NCBI GenBank assembly: GCA_009885905.1 | Contig: VFJU01000095.1 | Location: 1 to 21,592 of the forward strand | DNA: 21,592 nt | Direction of reading: 5' to 3' | DNA from: Verrucomicrobiota bacterium | GTDB taxonomy: Bacteria > Verrucomicrobiota > Verrucomicrobiia > Verrucomicrobiales > Akkermansiaceae | Shown: positions 14,477 to 21,592 of the stretch, piece after piece | Numbering within the stretch: the stretch's first letter is position 1 | Layout: every line of letters begins with the position of its first letter | Made by a program: the position numbers and the translations under genes | The notes under the pieces: generated by a model | What the model was told of the DNA's origin: nothing | What the model saw: only the letters and a program-made list of their open reading frames with translations | The model's database searches: none

Positions 14477-17188
14477 GTGTTTAGAAACGTCTACGCAGCC
14501 CTTTTTCTTTTAGTTGGCACGCTTGTGCAAGCCGTGGAGTTCCGCGCAGCGACATTTAATATCGGCGCGCATTTGGTGATCCCTGCGAGTGGATCAGTCT
14601 ATTTTGACTACGGATTGGGAGATCCTGGTACGCCTGACTTTGATAATGTGCTCGCTGTGTTGGCTAGGATTAACGCGGATGTTGTAGCGCTTCAAGAAAT
14701 CCATTCGGCGGATGTGGCTGGAAATGCAGATGATGTGGATGCTCTCGCAGCCGCTCTTGGTTACCCATATATTTTTGTTTCCCCCACGACGAATACCTTC
14801 GACACCAGTCTCCGAGTGATTTTTCTCTCGCGGTTTCCATTCCTGACATCATCTGCAATCGGTTCTCCAGCAGGAACCAAGGAGATTACACGACTGTTTC
14901 CAGCAGTTAGAGTTGATGTGCCGGGCACGACTCGTGACCCATTAATGGTTGCGGCTCACTTAAAATCTGGAACGGCATCAGAAGATCGTTTCCGCCGTGC
15001 GGTGGAGATGAGACGCCTCACTGATTACCTCGCGACTCAAGGTCTAACAGCCGACGATAATTATATAATTATGGGTGATTTCAATCTCTCATCAACTAAT
15101 AAAACATTTACCACCTTGCCTACGGGTCTTCCGAGTACCTTCGCCCTAGGTGCTGATATCGTTTTGCCTATCACTTATTCCACAAATCCACTCAGCTATT
15201 TTAGTAATCCTAGCGTTTACCGTCTTGATCCACGCCAGATAAATAATTCAGCGGCAACTTACCAAAGTGGTTCAGTGATCGATCTTTTTTTGGTATCTCC
15301 TGCGATTGCTGGGAGACCTTTGGCCACAGAAATTTACAATTCACTATTAGATGTATCTAACATTAATGGTCTTGCCAAGTCGGGATCGCCATTGGCCTCT
15401 GGCACGAGTGCCACAGCTTCAGATCACTACGCTTTGTTCGGAGATTTCGAGTTGGATGCGGATTTTCCTAATTTGTCGATTGCGCTGTCGACTACGACGG
15501 TCGCGGAGGGTGTTGCCGATGGAGCCGTGATGCTTACGGTTAGTTTGCCGGCGACTCGGGCTACGGCACTTAACGTAAACGTCTCGACTGATGACTTAGC
15601 AACAGCGAGTCCAATTACAGCCTCGCTTACGATTCCGGCAGGAAGTGTTAGTGCTTCGACGGTAATCCGAGTGCCGAGAAATTTTATCCAGGGTGAGCAA
15701 CGCAGCGTCACGTTTGTGGCGAGTGCATCTGGGTACGATCCTGCAGGTATTGTGTTGCAAGTGTCAGATTCGGATTCCCCCTATGCGTTCACCGCTGCGG
15801 GGCAGACTATCTCCGAGACATTCGTAGGATTTGATGGAACCCATTTCCCTTCCCCTTGGGAGACGGCGTCCGGAGTTTGGCAAGGCATAGATACTGGATC
15901 ATCAGCGGTGAGCGGTTTCAGAACTTACGGTACTCTTGGAGATGGATCCATTGGGATTTTAGCGGACACTGCTTCAGTGACTGCTTCGATGCGTGTGACC
16001 AACCAGTCCATGGCTCTGCTCAGGGCATTACAAATCTCATTCACCGCAGAACAATGGCGCGCTGTTTTCGGAGGGCGTACCGACACCTTGACAGTAGAAT
16101 TGTTAGTCAACGGAGTGGCTACCCCGTTGCCACAACTCGCATTTGCTGCCTCAACGAGCATGCCTTCTGGGCCAATCGTTGGGGGAGTTTCTAGTTCAAG
16201 GACTGCGGTAGTCAGTGGTCTAACCATTTATCCTGGTTCATCTTTCGATTTACGTTTTACTTTGGTTCCCGGCATGGGTGGGGGTGTCCTACCGAGTGAT
16301 GTTTTTTTGAATGAAATTCACTATGATAACGATGGTGCCGATAGTGGAGAATTTATTGAAGTAGTGGTTAGTCCTGGATACACTGGAGCTATTTCTAATA
16401 TAAATATACTACTCTATAATGGATCTAATGGAGCCACTTATGGAACTCACGCACTTTCATCGTTCGTTGCAGGAACATTGACTCAGTCAATGCATCAGAT
16501 TTATTCAAAATTTATTCCAGGAATACAAAATGGTGATCCAGATGGTGTTGCACTGGTGATCGGTGGAGTGGTGAAGCAGTTTCTTTCTTACAAGGGAGTA
16601 TTTCTAGCAACTAATGGATCTGCGACTGGTATCACTTCTTCGGATTTAGGTGTGGCACAAACGACCACCGAAGTTGTGGGTCAAGCCTCGTTGGGACTAA
16701 CGGGAATTGGAGGAAGCTATTCTGATTTTCGCTGGAAAAAGTTTTCTGGTTTGCCGCATTCGCCAGGACAAGCCAACTCAGATCAGACATTTTCCGTTCC
16801 ATTGTCAGGTCAAGGTATCGCGATTGATAACGTTAGTATTACTTTTCTTATTGATACAGATCTCGATGGAATCCCCGACATGGTTGATCTCGATGATGAT
16901 GGTGATGAATCATCCGATCTCGATGAGGTGACTTTTGGGACTGATTCGCTCGATAGAAATTCTCGCTTTGTGATGTCATTGGTTTATCTTTCAACGGAAC
17001 CTAGATCTGCTAGAATTACTTTCCCAACAGCCACTGGGCGAACGTATACCGTTGAGAGTAGTTTAGATCTTGCCGTGTGGACCAGTGCTAGGACCGAGGC
17101 CGGAACGGGTGCCGTGAATGTGGTAGAATTTCCATTAGCTCAGACAGAAAAGCGGCGCTTTTATAGAATGCGAGTAACTGAACCTTGA
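14477..17188 (+). CDS. Large secreted endonuclease/exonuclease/phosphatase-family protein with lamin-tail domain
   Basis: This 903-residue protein starts with GTG and has a signal peptide (MFRNVYAALFLLVGTLVQAV). Residues 22-325 form an endonuclease/exonuclease/phosphatase domain with its catalytic residues in place: N28, E74 in LQEIH, D201 and N203 in MGDFNL, and D316-H317 in SDHYAL. Next come a Calx-beta-like domain (about 333-435), an unassigned beta-rich region (about 440-600), a lamin-tail domain beginning VFLNEIHYDNDGADSGEFIEVV-like at 609, and an Asp-rich calcium-binding-type repeat (793-810). A C-terminal module (TYTVESSLDLAVWTS to RRFYRMRV) resembles endings common in Verrucomicrobiota secreted proteins. 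It probably cleaves extracellular DNA or a phosphodiester; the substrate is not shown by sequence. No Pho-like repeat was seen upstream. Confidence 0.85.
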   Translation: MFRNVYAALFLLVGTLVQAVEFRAATFNIGAHLVIPASGSVYFDYGLGDPGTPDFDNVLAVLARINADVVALQEIHSADVAGNADDVDALAAALGYPYIFVSPTTNTFDTSLRVIFLSRFPFLTSSAIGSPAGTKEITRLFPAVRVDVPGTTRDPLMVAAHLKSGTASEDRFRRAVEMRRLTDYLATQGLTADDNYIIMGDFNLSSTNKTFTTLPTGLPSTFALGADIVLPITYSTNPLSYFSNPSVYRLDPRQINNSAATYQSGSVIDLFLVSPAIAGRPLATEIYNSLLDVSNINGLAKSGSPLASGTSATASDHYALFGDFELDADFPNLSIALSTTTVAEGVADGAVMLTVSLPATRATALNVNVSTDDLATASPITASLTIPAGSVSASTVIRVPRNFIQGEQRSVTFVASASGYDPAGIVLQVSDSDSPYAFTAAGQTISETFVGFDGTHFPSPWETASGVWQGIDTGSSAVSGFRTYGTLGDGSIGILADTASVTASMRVTNQSMALLRALQISFTAEQWRAVFGGRTDTLTVELLVNGVATPLPQLAFAASTSMPSGPIVGGVSSSRTAVVSGLTIYPGSSFDLRFTLVPGMGGGVLPSDVFLNEIHYDNDGADSGEFIEVVVSPGYTGAISNINILLYNGSNGATYGTHALSSFVAGTLTQSMHQIYSKFIPGIQNGDPDGVALVIGGVVKQFLSYKGVFLATNGSATGITSSDLGVAQTTTEVVGQASLGLTGIGGSYSDFRWKKFSGLPHSPGQANSDQTFSVPLSGQGIAIDNVSITFLIDTDLDGIPDMVDLDDDGDESSDLDEVTFGTDSLDRNSRFVMSLVYLSTEPRSARITFPTATGRTYTVESSLDLAVWTSARTEAGTGAVNVVEFPLAQTEKRRFYRMRVTEP

Positions 17189-17216
17189 AAAATTGATCCA
17201 TTGATCATTCGAATTG

Positions 17217-17738
17217 TTAGTACCCGTTAGATAAAGTGGAGACTAGGTTGGCCGCTGCACGTTGCGCGGCATCGGCGACGGCGTTGTTTCGATCTGTTTG
17301 AAGAGTGGCGGAGACGAAAAACTCACTGAAGCCTACAGACGTTCCTTCCATGACCACTTTTGTGGGGTCTTTCGCATTGAGGAGTTTCCATTTGAGGGTG
17401 ACGATGTTGATCAGTTCTTCCGGACGGAGTACGTCGAATCGGCTACCGCGGACTGGGGTGTATTTGATGCTTAGGAGATCGCCTTCGAGAACTGCGTCTG
17501 CGTGATCGAGTGAAGCAAGGCGGTAGGTTCCATCTTGAACGATTGCAGCGGTAACGGCAGAAGTCGCAACGGCATTCGCCCGAGGCTGGAAGCTAGAATT
17601 GGAGAACATCTTCACGTCGATGGTCTTGACGTCTTTCATCACTGAGGGCTTGGATTCTCCGATCCGGTAGCCAGCACACGAAGCTAACAGTATAATAGGT
17701 GTTAGTAAAAAATGAAATTTTATGGTCTTGAAGCTCAT
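17217..17738 (-). CDS. lptE: LptE-like lipopolysaccharide-assembly lipoprotein
   Basis: This 173-residue protein has a lipoprotein signal ending LLASC, with C21 as the lipidated residue, followed by AGYRIG. The mature part carries the LptE pattern: KTIDVKMFSNSSFQPRANAVATSAVTAAI, then alternating strands and a final helix (AVADAAQRAAANLVSTL). LptE plugs the LptD barrel that places lipopolysaccharide in the outer membrane. I start at the ATG at 17736-17738, which overlaps the stop of the upstream BamD-like gene as ATGA, a sign of translational coupling. An in-frame upstream start would only add a polar leader ahead of the signal peptide. The family is divergent in sequence, so the call rests on overall pattern plus context. 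No lptD is in the window. Confidence 0.78.
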   Translation of the reverse strand: MSFKTIKFHFLLTPIILLASCAGYRIGESKPSVMKDVKTIDVKMFSNSSFQPRANAVATSAVTAAIVQDGTYRLASLDHADAVLEGDLLSIKYTPVRGSRFDVLRPEELINIVTLKWKLLNAKDPTKVVMEGTSVGFSEFFVSATLQTDRNNAVADAAQRAAANLVSTLSNGY

Positions 17739-18670
17739 TGTCCCATCTCTTTGAGCCGGGCACTTGCTTTGTCGCAAATTGGGCTAGATTTACCATGAGC
17801 AATGATGTCTTGGTAGTAGACTTTTGCGGCTTCTATTTTACCAGTTTTTCGGTAGAATTCTGCGATATCGTAAGATCGTTGGAGATCACGGCCGCCAAGA
17901 TTTGCTTCGAGAGACCGAGCTTCTGCGTTGCGTGAGTCTCCGGGATATTGAATCAGGTAGTCGTTGAAGGCTTCCCGAGCGAGATCTAGGTTTCCTTGGT
18001 TTTGGTTGCCACGTTTGGCTTCTTCACTGAGAATTACGCCGACTCGGAACAATGCTTCTGGGGCTTGGGAGCTGGTGGGTTGGTCTCTGACAAGTAGGCG
18101 GTAGGCGGCGATGGCTTCCTTATATTTCCTTTTTGATTCGTAGAGTTGACCGATGGTGAATTGCGCTTTGGCCGCGGCGTATGATTTGGGTGCACTGTCG
18201 CGAACCTTGCCGAGCATTTCGACGGTTTTTTCTAGCGAAAGCTTGGTTTTAATTCCTAACAGGCTAGATTTCACATCACCGTCGGCCGCAGACTGGGCCA
18301 TTGCGATTTGACGATTGAGAGCTGTGGAATACAAACTACTTCCTTGGAACCTTGAGAGGAATTGATCATAGGCATTAAAGGATTTCAGGATTTCGCCTTG
18401 TTGTTGAAGCAGTTCCGCTTGCCGAAAACGTGCTTTTGCAGCGGATGGAGCAAAAGGAAAACGGGTTGCGGTCTGGTCGTAGAGTTTGATGGCTTTACCT
18501 GTTTTACCATCCTCATCGGCTTGTTTGGCGTTCTGATAGAATGTCTCGCCTTCAATGGCGGCGGCTTGGGTATTTCCAGCCAATGTTGGCATGTCAGGAT
18601 CAGGTCCACACGAGGAGATGAAAAGGGCCGAGCTCGTTAGTAGAATGAAGGCGATGAACCGGAAGGTCAT
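17735..18670 (-). CDS. bamD: BamD-like TPR outer-membrane lipoprotein
   Basis: This 311-residue protein has a lipoprotein signal (MTFRFIAFILLTSSALFISSC, C21 lipidated) followed by tetratricopeptide-like helical repeats. Repeats are visible at AIKLYDQTATRFPFAPSAAKA, SFNAYDQFLSRFQGSSLYS, AIAAYRLLVRDQPTSSQAPEA and AREAFNDYLIQYPGDSRNAEA, and the C-terminal part continues DLQRSYDIAEFYRKTGKIEAA. Pro at the ends of the repeats and the helix-turn-helix spacing fit the BamD/YfiO family, which helps fold outer-membrane barrels in the BAM complex. It is longer than E. coli BamD. I start at the ATG at 18668-18670, right at the signal peptide; a GTG at 18719-18721 overlapping the proC stop is the alternative. 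CpoB-type TPR proteins are less likely because of the lipobox and the adjoining lptE. Confidence 0.82.
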   Translation of the reverse strand: MTFRFIAFILLTSSALFISSCGPDPDMPTLAGNTQAAAIEGETFYQNAKQADEDGKTGKAIKLYDQTATRFPFAPSAAKARFRQAELLQQQGEILKSFNAYDQFLSRFQGSSLYSTALNRQIAMAQSAADGDVKSSLLGIKTKLSLEKTVEMLGKVRDSAPKSYAAAKAQFTIGQLYESKRKYKEAIAAYRLLVRDQPTSSQAPEALFRVGVILSEEAKRGNQNQGNLDLAREAFNDYLIQYPGDSRNAEARSLEANLGGRDLQRSYDIAEFYRKTGKIEAAKVYYQDIIAHGKSSPICDKASARLKEMGQ

Positions 18671-18717
18671 GGGAATGAGTGTAGGAGTCGGGTTGGTCTG
18701 TGGAAGATCAAAATAAG

Positions 18718-19521
18718 TCACTTACCAAGTTCTGTTGCGCGATGCACGGCAGCACCAACCGCTTCGATCAATGCGGATCGTAATCCACGTTTTTCCAGTA
18801 CGGCCAGCGCGGCGATGGTTGTGCCACCTGGAGAGGTTACCATGTCTTTAAGTACAGCGGGATGTTCGCCCGTTTCCAGAACCATTGTGGCGGAACCTAG
18901 AACGGTTTGTGCCGCAAGCCGTATGGCATCGGCACGGGGTATTCCTGCCTGGACACCACCATCGGCTAGGGCGTCAATGACAAGATAAATGTAAGCTGGC
19001 CCGCTGCCGGAGAGTCCAGTGACGGCATTCATTAGGCGTTCGGCAACCTCAACGGCTAAGCCGACTGCACCGAGCAGAGATTGAGCAACCGCCGCGTCTG
19101 CACGTGTTGCGCGAGATCCGAGGCAATAACCTGCGGCGCCTTGGCCGACGAGGGCTGGGGTGTTAGGCATGGCACGGATGATTCTGAAATTTTCTGGTGT
19201 GGCGACCTCAAGAGTGGAGAGCGTTACGCCTGCAGCAATCGAAATAAGTAAGCGCTCCTCACCTGCAGCGATCTTTGCTGCGTGTGTGATAGCGTTAGAA
19301 ATATCGTTAGGCTTGGTGCAGAGTAGAATGACCTCGCTGTCTGCGACAGATGCATTCATTTCAGACGTGGCATTAGCTCCTGTTGCCTTTGTAAAGGCTT
19401 GACGAGAGTTTTCATGAGGATCGCAACCGGACACGTCGGTGGCACGAACCACGCCGGCACGAATCGCTCCTTGGATAAGTGCGGTCCCCATTTTTCCACA
19501 TCCGATGATACCAAGTTTCAT
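18718..19521 (-). CDS. proC: Pyrroline-5-carboxylate reductase
   Basis: This 267-residue cytoplasmic enzyme reduces pyrroline-5-carboxylate to proline with NAD(P)H, the last step of proline synthesis. The N-terminal dinucleotide motif is IGCGKMG at 6-12. RAMPNTPA lies at 115-122, the family signature region GLSGSGPAYIYLVIDALADGGV at 169-190 (written here as two joined blocks, GLSGSGPAY and IYLVIDALADGGV), and MVTSPGGTT at 227-235. The length is typical. It is the first gene of a minus-strand cluster with the BamD-like and LptE-like genes. The pairing of an amino-acid enzyme with envelope lipoproteins shows no functional link beyond shared transcription. Confidence 0.97.
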   Translation of the reverse strand: MKLGIIGCGKMGTALIQGAIRAGVVRATDVSGCDPHENSRQAFTKATGANATSEMNASVADSEVILLCTKPNDISNAITHAAKIAAGEERLLISIAAGVTLSTLEVATPENFRIIRAMPNTPALVGQGAAGYCLGSRATRADAAVAQSLLGAVGLAVEVAERLMNAVTGLSGSGPAYIYLVIDALADGGVQAGIPRADAIRLAAQTVLGSATMVLETGEHPAVLKDMVTSPGGTTIAALAVLEKRGLRSALIEAVGAAVHRATELGK

Positions 19522-19605
19522 AGCGGGAGATTAAGCGGGTCGGAGCGGGAGATGCCAGCGTCATTTTTCTTGGTGGTGTCGGTGATTTGTGTCCATCTTG
19601 ACTTC

Positions 19606-21372
19606 ATGCGAATGAGGTGGTTAGCGGCGTGGTGGGTCAGTTGTGTTTTTGCAGCTGGAGCTGATCCCGGTGCGCAGTTGGTGACCCCTAAGCTACCTAA
19701 AAAAGCAGAATTGACTAAAAATAAACCGGCTGGATTGACGCCGATAGAGGCAAAAAATCCATCAATCCATCAAAATCCGGGTGTGGAAGATGCCATTCCA
19801 GCAGTGGTCAAAGCGCTCGGAGAACCAGCGATGATGAATTTTCCTGCCGGCATCGAGATGGCGGTCTCCGCCTCAACGGATAAAGTTCAGGCCCACGTCA
19901 ATCAAGGAATGAACCATCTGCATGGCGGTTGGGAATTTGAAGCCAGTTGTCACTTTGCTGCGGCGATGCGTGAAGATCCAGAGTGCTTGTTGGCTCACTG
20001 GGGAATGTTGATTTGTTTACTGACTCCTACACCCGAGACTGCTTCTGCTAGTATTGCAGTCACATCAAGAATGTTAGATTTGGTGGATCAAGGAAAAGGT
20101 AGCGAGCTTGAGCGCGGGTACTGTTATGGGTTGATTAAATACATGGAAAGTGGACCTGTAGGAGCTGCAAATGCTTTTCGGAAGGTGTCCGAAAAGTTTC
20201 CTAACGATCTTCAAGCTAGTATTTTTACTGCGCTGTTTAGCAGGGGAGGGTACGACGAATTTGGATCATGTACACCAGACCAAGAAATCGCGGAGAAAAT
20301 TCTTCGAGACCTGATTGTAAAATTTCCTAATAGTCCATTGCCCCTGAATGCACTCCTAACAATTCAATCCGATGGACCAGTCTCTAGTTCTTCGGTCGAA
20401 CATGCAGAACGACTTTGTCAGATGTCTCCTGATTATGCTCCCTACTTTCATCTGCTTGGTCATTACGAGTGGCGAGCGGGTCATCACGGCAAAGCGGCCA
20501 CGGCATTTGGCCGCGCTACGTCATATTACGAATCTTGGATGAGGAAAAATAAAGTTCCCGTTGCGGATTGTCCCGAGTGGGTCAAGGCGGAGTGTTACCG
20601 GATCGTCGTGCTCTCATCCAAGGGTGAATTCGAAACGGCGTTGGCGGCTGCGAAGCAAATTGCAGCGACTCCGATCGAGGCCGGGCGTGCATCGTCGCCG
20701 GGGGCGCGACTTTTGATGTGGGATGCAAAGACGCTACCATCCCGTATTTTGATGCGCCGCAACCTAAGGGGTAACGAAGTTGAAGCGCAAGCTTCTCTGC
20801 CCAAGGGTCAAGAAATGAAGAGCTACAGTAAGGATACACTGGCATACTTCTGGATGGATGGGCTTCGCTTGGCGCTGGAGGTCGAGCGTTTGACGAGCAA
20901 AAAAGATTTTTCGTCAGCTCGGAATGTGGTTGAGGCGATGGGTGTGCTTGGGGAAGCCTTTAGCAAGACTCAAGCTAGAGCCAATAGAAGTGGTGAGCGC
21001 GCTCTGTGGACGCGTGGCTTCCGTGCCTATGAAGTTCTAGCAAGTGATGTGCGTGGCAGTCTTGCCCTTGACGGCCCTAAGGATCGGTCAGCCACTGCTT
21101 ATAATTGGTATGCTTCGGCAGTGGATCGTGAGCGGTTTGCAACGATGATGTTTCCGCCGGTGATCCTCACGCCGATGGGCGCGCGTGTGGGTGAATATTA
21201 TCTAACTGTTGGAAAGCCGAAAGAGGCGATCGAGTCCTACAATCTGGCTCTTGAGAAATTTCCTAACGACATGATTCTTTTGCAGGGATTGAAGGTCGCT
21301 TATGAGTCGGTAAAACTCACTGACGATGTTAGGACGACGGAGGAGAGAATCGAAAGTCTGCGTAACTACTAG
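19606..21372 (+). CDS. Secreted tetratricopeptide-repeat protein of unknown function
   Basis: The product is 588 residues from the ATG at 19606. It has a signal peptide (MRMRWLAAWWVSCVFAAGAD) and a Lys/Pro-rich linker, then TPR-like helices through to the C-terminus. The first repeat (VNQGMNHLHGGWEFEASCHF, then AAAMREDPECLLAHWGM) matches a TPR family seen in many Gram-negative bacteria, in which a Gly-Leu/Asn-His repeat is followed by Asp-Pro-x-Cys and a Trp-Gly. Later repeats include AANAFRKVSEKFPNDLQA and AIESYNLALEKFPNDMILLQG. The function is not established; such proteins usually act as scaffolds. Upstream ATGs exist, including one at 19552 preceded by GGAG, but they put extra residues ahead of the signal peptide or overlap proC. 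It diverges from proC across 84 bases. The stop is TAG. Confidence 0.82.
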   Translation: MRMRWLAAWWVSCVFAAGADPGAQLVTPKLPKKAELTKNKPAGLTPIEAKNPSIHQNPGVEDAIPAVVKALGEPAMMNFPAGIEMAVSASTDKVQAHVNQGMNHLHGGWEFEASCHFAAAMREDPECLLAHWGMLICLLTPTPETASASIAVTSRMLDLVDQGKGSELERGYCYGLIKYMESGPVGAANAFRKVSEKFPNDLQASIFTALFSRGGYDEFGSCTPDQEIAEKILRDLIVKFPNSPLPLNALLTIQSDGPVSSSSVEHAERLCQMSPDYAPYFHLLGHYEWRAGHHGKAATAFGRATSYYESWMRKNKVPVADCPEWVKAECYRIVVLSSKGEFETALAAAKQIAATPIEAGRASSPGARLLMWDAKTLPSRILMRRNLRGNEVEAQASLPKGQEMKSYSKDTLAYFWMDGLRLALEVERLTSKKDFSSARNVVEAMGVLGEAFSKTQARANRSGERALWTRGFRAYEVLASDVRGSLALDGPKDRSATAYNWYASAVDRERFATMMFPPVILTPMGARVGEYYLTVGKPKEAIESYNLALEKFPNDMILLQGLKVAYESVKLTDDVRTTEERIESLRNY

Positions 21373-21403
21373 CCTTCAATTTGGTTGGAGCGCCGGGGGG
21401 GAT

Positions 21404-21439
21404 AAAAAAATGACCGCCGGGGAGTCCCTTCCCCGGCGG
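21404..21439 (-). terminator. Strong minus-strand terminator for a gene right of the window
   Basis: CCGCCGGGGA at 21414-21423 pairs perfectly with TCCCCGGCGG at 21430-21439 around a 6-base loop. Read on the minus strand, the hairpin is followed by TCA and a run of seven T (21410-21404), a classic Rho-independent terminator. The plus-strand side lacks a T-run, so it does not obviously serve the TPR gene ending at 21372. Confidence 0.85.
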
Positions 21440-21592
21440 CCTAAATTGTCGTACCCACACCCACACCCGTAGGATCGGCAGACAACCGTGCTGTTACACC
21501 CTTACATGAAAGAATGATTACTCATTGCTTTCATCATATTAAGACCATCAACATTTATAAACGTTCAAAGAGTTTTGATTTTTTCGAAAAAA
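21440..21592. other. Intergenic stretch at the right edge, no gene recognised
   Basis: This region holds a CA-rich tract (CCCACACCCACACCC around 21453-21468), AT-rich sequence, and a perfect 14-base palindrome TTTTTTCGAAAAAA at the very edge (21579-21592). An 11-codon minus-strand reading frame (21537-21502) has no support. Given the terminator to its left, the stretch is probably the 3' untranslated part of a minus-strand transcript. Confidence 0.4.

Noticed and set aside
17189..17216. Terminator between the nuclease gene and the lptE-like gene
   Set aside because: Short GATC-containing repeats are present, but there is no stable stem and no T-run.
19399..19605. Start of the TPR gene at 19399 or 19552
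   Set aside because: The first overlaps proC by over 100 bases. The second has a GGAG but places a hydrophobic stretch ahead of a complete signal peptide; it remains a minor alternative.
21502..21537. 11-codon minus-strand frame MMKAMSNHSFM
   Set aside because: It is too short, has no ribosome site and no known counterpart. It is noted only because it precedes a strong terminator.

Overview
The window reads as an ordinary chromosomal stretch of a Gram-negative bacterium, most likely a member of the Verrucomicrobiota. That placement is inference. It rests on outer-membrane machinery (a phosphate-type porin, LptE-like and BamD-like lipoproteins), an HPr kinase with no PTS genes beside it, a ThuA-domain protein of the type common in PVC bacteria, a long secreted nuclease with Calx-beta-like, lamin-tail and C-terminal domains familiar from Verrucomicrobiota, and start codons that almost all lack a Shine-Dalgarno sequence. 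I see no rRNA, tRNA, CRISPR array, insertion sequence or prophage gene.

Layout. Positions 1-1430 (minus strand) hold a short operon: an FmdB-type zinc-ribbon protein, a membrane-anchored unknown, and a secreted unknown that runs off the left edge. hprK (1528-2490, plus) diverges from it and overlaps end to end with an HNH endonuclease gene (2482-3093, minus). A 447-bp regulatory region (3094-3540) follows, with two Pho-box-like clusters. It leads into a phosphate operon on the plus strand: porin, pstS, pstC, pstA, two tandem pstB genes and phoU (3541-11153). After it come convergent pgsA (minus), gnd (plus, with a clear terminator), a ThuA-domain gene (minus), a divergent 903-residue secreted nuclease (14477-17188), the minus-strand cluster proC-bamD-lptE (19521-17217) and a divergent secreted TPR protein (19606-21372). 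The right end carries a strong minus-strand terminator for a gene lying outside the window.

How the genes work together. The core is a phosphate-scavenging unit: an outer-membrane porin for entry of the anion, a periplasmic binding protein, the inner-membrane PstC/PstA channel, two PstB ATPases and the PhoU regulator. It is probably switched on by a PhoB-like regulator acting on the direct repeats upstream. A hairpin after pstS may let the binding protein be made in excess. PstC is about twice the usual size because of a helical extracytoplasmic insert of about 325 residues. The porin gene has an in-frame amber codon just before its last beta strand, and the missing strand, ending in the classic terminal Phe, is still encoded after it. 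That is the most striking anomaly here.

I did not find a clearly new multi-gene system. The best leads are the amber-interrupted porin, the architecture of the Pho-like control region, the enlarged PstC and the tandem ATPases.
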